Source: an uncultured Bacteroidota bacterium (GTDB taxonomy: Bacteria; Bacteroidota; Bacteroidia; Bacteroidales; VadinHA17). From it: a DNA stretch of 64,000 nt. The position numbers were made by a program, and so were the translations under genes. Where the stretch lies: NCBI GenBank assembly GCA_903844815.1, contig CAIMVD010000205.1, positions 62,001 through 126,000 of the forward strand. The letters run 5' to 3'. Position 1 is the stretch's first letter, and every line of letters starts with the position of its first letter. Of the stretch, positions 61,196 through 64,000 are shown one piece after another. Under the pieces are notes generated by a model. It was not told the origin of the DNA and did not search any database. It saw only the letters and a list, made by a program, of their open reading frames with translations.

Positions 61196-61282
61196 GGAGA
61201 AATGGCGGAGTGGTCGATCGCGGCGGTCTTGAAAACCGTTGTCCGCGTAAGCGGACCGGGGGTTCGAATCCCTCTTTCTCCG
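61196..61282 (+). tRNA. tRNA-Ser (anticodon TGA)
   Basis: 87 nucleotides. The acceptor stem GGAGAAA pairs with TTTCTCC (61275-61281) and is followed by discriminator G; CCA is not encoded. The anticodon loop CTTGAAA carries TGA (61230-61232) on stem GCGGT/ACCGT, the long variable arm (GTCCGC gtaa GCGGAC) is the class II mark of serine tRNA, and the T loop is TTCGAAT. Reads UCA and other UCN codons. Confidence 0.93.
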
Positions 61283-61293
61283 CAGAACGGATT

Positions 61294-61324
61294 ACTCCCG
61301 CAGCTTACTGCGGGAGTTTTTTTT
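61294..61324 (+). terminator. Rho-independent terminator after tRNA-Ser
   Basis: Perfect 10-bp stem ACTCCCGCAG (61294-61303) with CTGCGGGAGT (61308-61317), a 4-base loop and eight T. It abuts the stop of the convergent pdxA-like gene (61323). Confidence 0.9.
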
Positions 61325-62318
61325 ACCCTGCAAGCCTCACTGCCAGCTTAATAGCCTCAATCATACTTCCATCACTGGCTTTACCCTGCCAGGCTATCTC
61401 AAAAGCAGTTCCATGATCAACTGATGTTCGGACAAAAGGCAGACCTACAGTTACGTTAACTCCGCTATTAAAACCAAGAAGTTTCAATGGAATATGCCCC
61501 TGATCGTGGTACATTGCAACAACAATATCATAACGCCCTTTGACCGCCTGTAAGAATACTGTATCGGGAGGAAAAGGGCCTTCAACATTTATACCCCGTC
61601 CCTTCATATTTTTAACAGCAGGTACAATCTCCATAATTTCTTCATTGCCAAACATTCCGTTCTCCCCTGCATGTGGATTTAACCCTGCTACAGCAATTCT
61701 TGGTTCTCCGCCGCATAGTATTTTCATTGTACCATAAGCAAGTTCAATCACCCTCTCTATCCTTTCCCTTCTTAACCCGGTAATAGATTCCATTAAGGAT
61801 ACATGGGTTGAAACATGAATAACACTCAGTTTCTTATCATACAGAAGCATTGCATAATTCATGGTACCTGTAAGATCAGCCAGTATCTCAGTATGCCCCG
61901 GATACTTATGCCCTGCCATGTGCAACGCTTCCTTGTTCAGCGGGGCTGTGACAATTGCACCTATCTCCCCATTCCTGGCGAGTTCAATCGCTTTTCTGAT
62001 ACATTCAAAAGCTGCATTACCTGACCCTGGCTGGAGTATTGCTGGCTGGAATTCATTCATATTGACAAGCTGCAAATCAAGGATATTCAACAGCCCCCTA
62101 TCAAACTTACAATCAGAAATATTTCGAACCACATTCAATCTGAATGATTTTATATTCAGGATCGAATATGATGCCGCCATAATATTGAAGTCAGCGATAA
62201 TGACCACTTTTTTGCTACTTATTATGGATTTTTCAAAACTTTTCAGAATGATTTCAGGGCCTATACCGGAAGGATCACCCATTGTAATTCCACAGATTAT
62301 TGATTTTCGATTAGCCAT
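61323..62318 (-). CDS. PdxA-family 4-hydroxythreonine-4-phosphate-type dehydrogenase (likely PdxA2)
   Basis: NAD-dependent dehydrogenase of the PdxA fold, 331 residues: ITMGDPSGIGPEI at the start, APLNKEALHMAGHKYPGHTE with a metal His, AVAGLNPHAGENGMFG and VVAMYHDQGHIPLKLLGF. Canonical PdxA makes pyridoxal phosphate; the PdxA2 subgroup oxidises 4-phospho-D-threonate or -erythronate. The next gene upstream is a DUF1537-type four-carbon acid sugar kinase fused to a KdgT-type permease, and such kinases are the known partners of PdxA2 (Salmonella, from memory), so PdxA2 is favoured. The 177-base gap to the kinase contains a heptamer array, so co-transcription is likely but not certain. Confidence 0.82.
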   Translation of the reverse strand: MANRKSIICGITMGDPSGIGPEIILKSFEKSIISSKKVVIIADFNIMAASYSILNIKSFRLNVVRNISDCKFDRGLLNILDLQLVNMNEFQPAILQPGSGNAAFECIRKAIELARNGEIGAIVTAPLNKEALHMAGHKYPGHTEILADLTGTMNYAMLLYDKKLSVIHVSTHVSLMESITGLRRERIERVIELAYGTMKILCGGEPRIAVAGLNPHAGENGMFGNEEIMEIVPAVKNMKGRGINVEGPFPPDTVFLQAVKGRYDIVVAMYHDQGHIPLKLLGFNSGVNVTVGLPFVRTSVDHGTAFEIAWQGKASDGSMIEAIKLAVRLAG

Positions 62319-62425
62319 TTTTCCTATCTGCTTTTACATTTATATCTATTAATATACTTAATAAACCTTTGTGCTCCCGATAACCACCGGAACCTTTATG
62401 CAACTTTGTAGTTAGTAATTATTAC

Positions 62426-62464
62426 CTCTAAGGTACACTAAGGATTTCATTAAGTAACACTAAG
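62426..62464. repeat. Phased heptamer array, CACTAAG variant
   Basis: Heptamers CTCTAAG (62426), CACTAAG (62436), CATTAAG (62448) and CACTAAG (62458), with spacings 10, 12 and 10. Same design as the CACAGAG arrays at 47 kb and 54 kb but a different base core. Lies between the pdxA-like gene and the kinase-permease fusion. Confidence 0.65.
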
Positions 62465-62495
62465 GATTATGCGCTTTAAAGATGCTTTCTGATAA

Positions 62496-64000
62496 TCAGG
62501 ATAAGAATTGTAATACCTTAGAGATCGTATCTTCTTTCCCGAAACCTCCTGCCTTTGAAACAACGATTATATGTTTGTATTGCTCGTCAGCAAAAGTGCC
62601 ATAGGGAACTCCTGGTAGTATTTCATCGAGAATGATCGTACCTGTGATCCCTAAACTCTGGGCAGCTTTTATTGCAGTGTCTCCGCCTGTGAAAAGTATC
62701 CCTCTTATTCTGACTTCATTAACCACCACCTTAGCTATCTCTCCCAAAAAAGAAGCTATTGTTTCACTCACTTCAAGCTTATTGAATCCATGTTTGCGAC
62801 CGTGCTCAATGCTTTCTTTCACACTCTCTCCGGAGGTTGCACTTCTCACAATAATATCTTCGCCTGTCATGGAGGAGTCCACAATGATATTCATGATTCT
62901 GGATTTTTCAGCTTCAGCATCTCCTGAAAACAATTTACAGGTTTCTACATCAATCAGCTTAACAGCTGCTTGCTTTGACGCCCATACAATCTGGTTCATG
63001 GTTATTTCGCTCACACTTCCTGCAATTACAATATTGCTGATCTTATCTTTTTTTATATTGAAATAAGACGGAAGATGAGCTGCAAAACCAGAAGTGCCTG
63101 CAAGCAATATTTTTACCTTAATTGCTGAAACTGCAGAAGCAATAGTCATGATATCTTTTTCATCCAAAGCATCTATAACTACTATGTCAATTCCGTTTGT
63201 TATCTGCTGGCTGATTTTAAGAATTAAATTCTCCTTTCCTGACAAAACATCGGAATAATGTATCACCTCTATCTTTTTATTGGTCTGCTGCGACAATATT
63301 CGAGGAATATATGATTCCCTGACTGGAGTTTTAGGATCGTTCGCCACTTCGGTATCAGCCAGCAAGACATCATTTACATACACATTTCCGTTTTTTGTGG
63401 TTCTTCTGTGCGATGGCAATGCAGGTACTAGAATTGTATGGTTGATCTCTAAAGAATCCATAAGAGCTGATATTTCTGCACCCGGGTTTCCCCTGAATGT
63501 AGAATCGAGTTTCTTATAGAGGTATTTTATGTTTTCAGCTCTAATTTTCTTACCAGTTTCAAATGTTTTTTTATAAGCCGTATCCTTATCGTCAAATCTG
63601 CTTTCAGTATCAACAACCAATACTTCACAATCTTTGAGCGATCTGCTTATTTGATCTTTATCTGAAATAACTATTGTCTTAAGTCTGCTCTTGCTGAACT
63701 GAACTCCTGTATCGGTGGCGCCTGTAAAATCATCCGCAACTATTACTAGTTTCTCTGTATGGCGTCTGTCAGGTGGTTCTGAATTAACTTCTCCTTTTGA
63801 TCTTCGACGTTTTGCTATAAATGCGGTTACAAGTGGAGTTAATATAGCAGTTGTAATTGTTGATGCAGCAATCTGAGGAGCAGCTATTGCTGAAAGGGCA
63901 GCAAACCCGGGATCTGCAAGAGCAACTGCAGCCGGTGTAGCAATGGCATTTCCTGCAGTGCTAGATGCTGCGGCTCCTGCAATACCGCTTCCTCCTGACA
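62496..64000 (-). CDS. KdgT-type permease fused to four-carbon acid sugar kinase (DUF1537), 5' end beyond window
   Basis: The reading frame is open to the window edge. Its C-terminal 425 or so residues are a four-carbon acid sugar kinase: [56 protein letters not shown] and [12 protein letters not shown]. Before it, without a stop or any in-frame ATG, GTG or TTG close to the kinase start, is [20 protein letters not shown] then [17 protein letters not shown], matching (from memory) the last transmembrane part of 2-keto-3-deoxygluconate permease KdgT. A basic linker ([20 protein letters not shown]) joins them. It would import an aldonate-type acid sugar and phosphorylate it; the PdxA2-like gene would then oxidise it. 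The permease N-terminus is outside the window. Confidence 0.85.
   Translation of the reverse strand, partial: SGGSGIAGAAASSTAGNAIATPAAVALADPGFAALSAIAAPQIAASTITTAILTPLVTAFIAKRRRSKGEVNSEPPDRRHTEKLVIVADDFTGATDTGVQFSKSRLKTIVISDKDQISRSLKDCEVLVVDTESRFDDKDTAYKKTFETGKKIRAENIKYLYKKLDSTFRGNPGAEISALMDSLEINHTILVPALPSHRRTTKNGNVYVNDVLLADTEVANDPKTPVRESYIPRILSQQTNKKIEVIHYSDVLSGKENLILKISQQITNGIDIVVIDALDEKDIMTIASAVSAIKVKILLAGTSGFAAHLPSYFNIKKDKISNIVIAGSVSEITMNQIVWASKQAAVKLIDVETCKLFSGDAEAEKSRIMNIIVDSSMTGEDIIVRSATSGESVKESIEHGRKHGFNKLEVSETIASFLGEIAKVVVNEVRIRGILFTGGDTAIKAAQSLGITGTIILDEILPGVPYGTFADEQYKHIIVVSKAGGFGKEDTISKVLQFLS

Noticed and set aside
61196-61282. tRNA-Ser as an integration site
   Set aside because: No integrase is adjacent, and no repeated 3' tRNA fragment was seen downstream.
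63620-64000. Kinase starting independently at an internal TTG (63620)
   Set aside because: The conserved nucleotide-binding motif [11 protein letters not shown] lies upstream of that codon in the same frame, so the TTG is an internal leucine.

Overview
This window looks like a chromosomal segment of an anaerobic or microaerophilic member of the Bacteroidota, probably order Bacteroidales. The evidence is: a type-B T9SS sorting domain; Bacteroidota-restricted families (DUF6702, WbqC-like, FadL/OmpP1-like); an archaeal-type prolyl-tRNA synthetase; rubredoxin and rubrerythrin; AT-rich spacers without obvious Shine-Dalgarno sequences; and many copies of the Bacteroidota -7 promoter element TAnnTTTG just upstream of starts. 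Almost everything is chromosomal housekeeping or metabolism. No phage, CRISPR array, rRNA or transposase gene was seen. One MITE-like element and several small intergenic repeats are present.

Layout. 0-5.9 kb: 3' part of a long-chain acyl-CoA synthetase, a lipoprotein GH2 glycosidase with CHB_HEX and PA14 domains, and a reverse-strand isocitrate-type dehydrogenase plus HD-domain pair. 6-13.5 kb: pepD; a reverse-strand unit of methylmalonyl-CoA epimerase, a citrate lyase gamma-beta fusion, citrate lyase alpha and a 53-residue rubredoxin; then a Tat-type DUF362 protein followed by a NapH/NapG-like membrane polyferredoxin. 13.7-18 kb: nickel-pincer cofactor genes larC and larB flanking an unknown repeat membrane protein, then a WbqC-like gene. 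18-22.3 kb: a FadL-like porin and two unusual Tyr-rich/Ser-Arg-rich secreted proteins. 22.4-33.5 kb: proS, an unknown protein coupled to an Omp85-like barrel, peroxiredoxin, tilS, aroB-aroC, an ABC-F ATPase and nth.

33.6-43 kb: a hybrid histidine kinase, a reverse-strand DUF6702/T9SS-cargo/TPR unit, and aroQ-pyk. 43-51 kb: xerD, ppdK (with a codon-usage break inside the gene), pckA, plsY and lemA-M48 protease. 51-57 kb: a MITE-like insertion in front of rubrerythrin-nitroreductase, an aspartate-type aminotransferase, an anchored hypothetical protein and htpG. 57-60.3 kb: a reverse-strand unit of LytTR regulator, class III aminotransferase, secreted protein and tail-anchored pseudo-receiver. 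60.6-64 kb: HU, tRNA-Ser(UGA), a PdxA-type dehydrogenase, and a four-carbon acid sugar kinase fused in frame to the C-terminus of a KdgT-type permease that runs off the window.

How the genes work together. Pyruvate kinase, pyruvate phosphate dikinase and ATP-dependent PEP carboxykinase cover the PEP/pyruvate/oxaloacetate node. Citrate lyase, methylmalonyl-CoA epimerase and the isocitrate-type dehydrogenase fit citrate use and succinate/propionate fermentation. AroB, AroC and AroQ draw on PEP for chorismate. Rubredoxin, rubrerythrin, nitroreductase and peroxiredoxin form an anaerobe's oxygen defence. The right edge looks like a compact D-threonate/D-erythronate-type acid-sugar pathway (uptake, phosphorylation, oxidation) in which transporter and kinase are one polypeptide; this is the most unusual item in the window. 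All family names come from reading motifs and memory; no database search was run.
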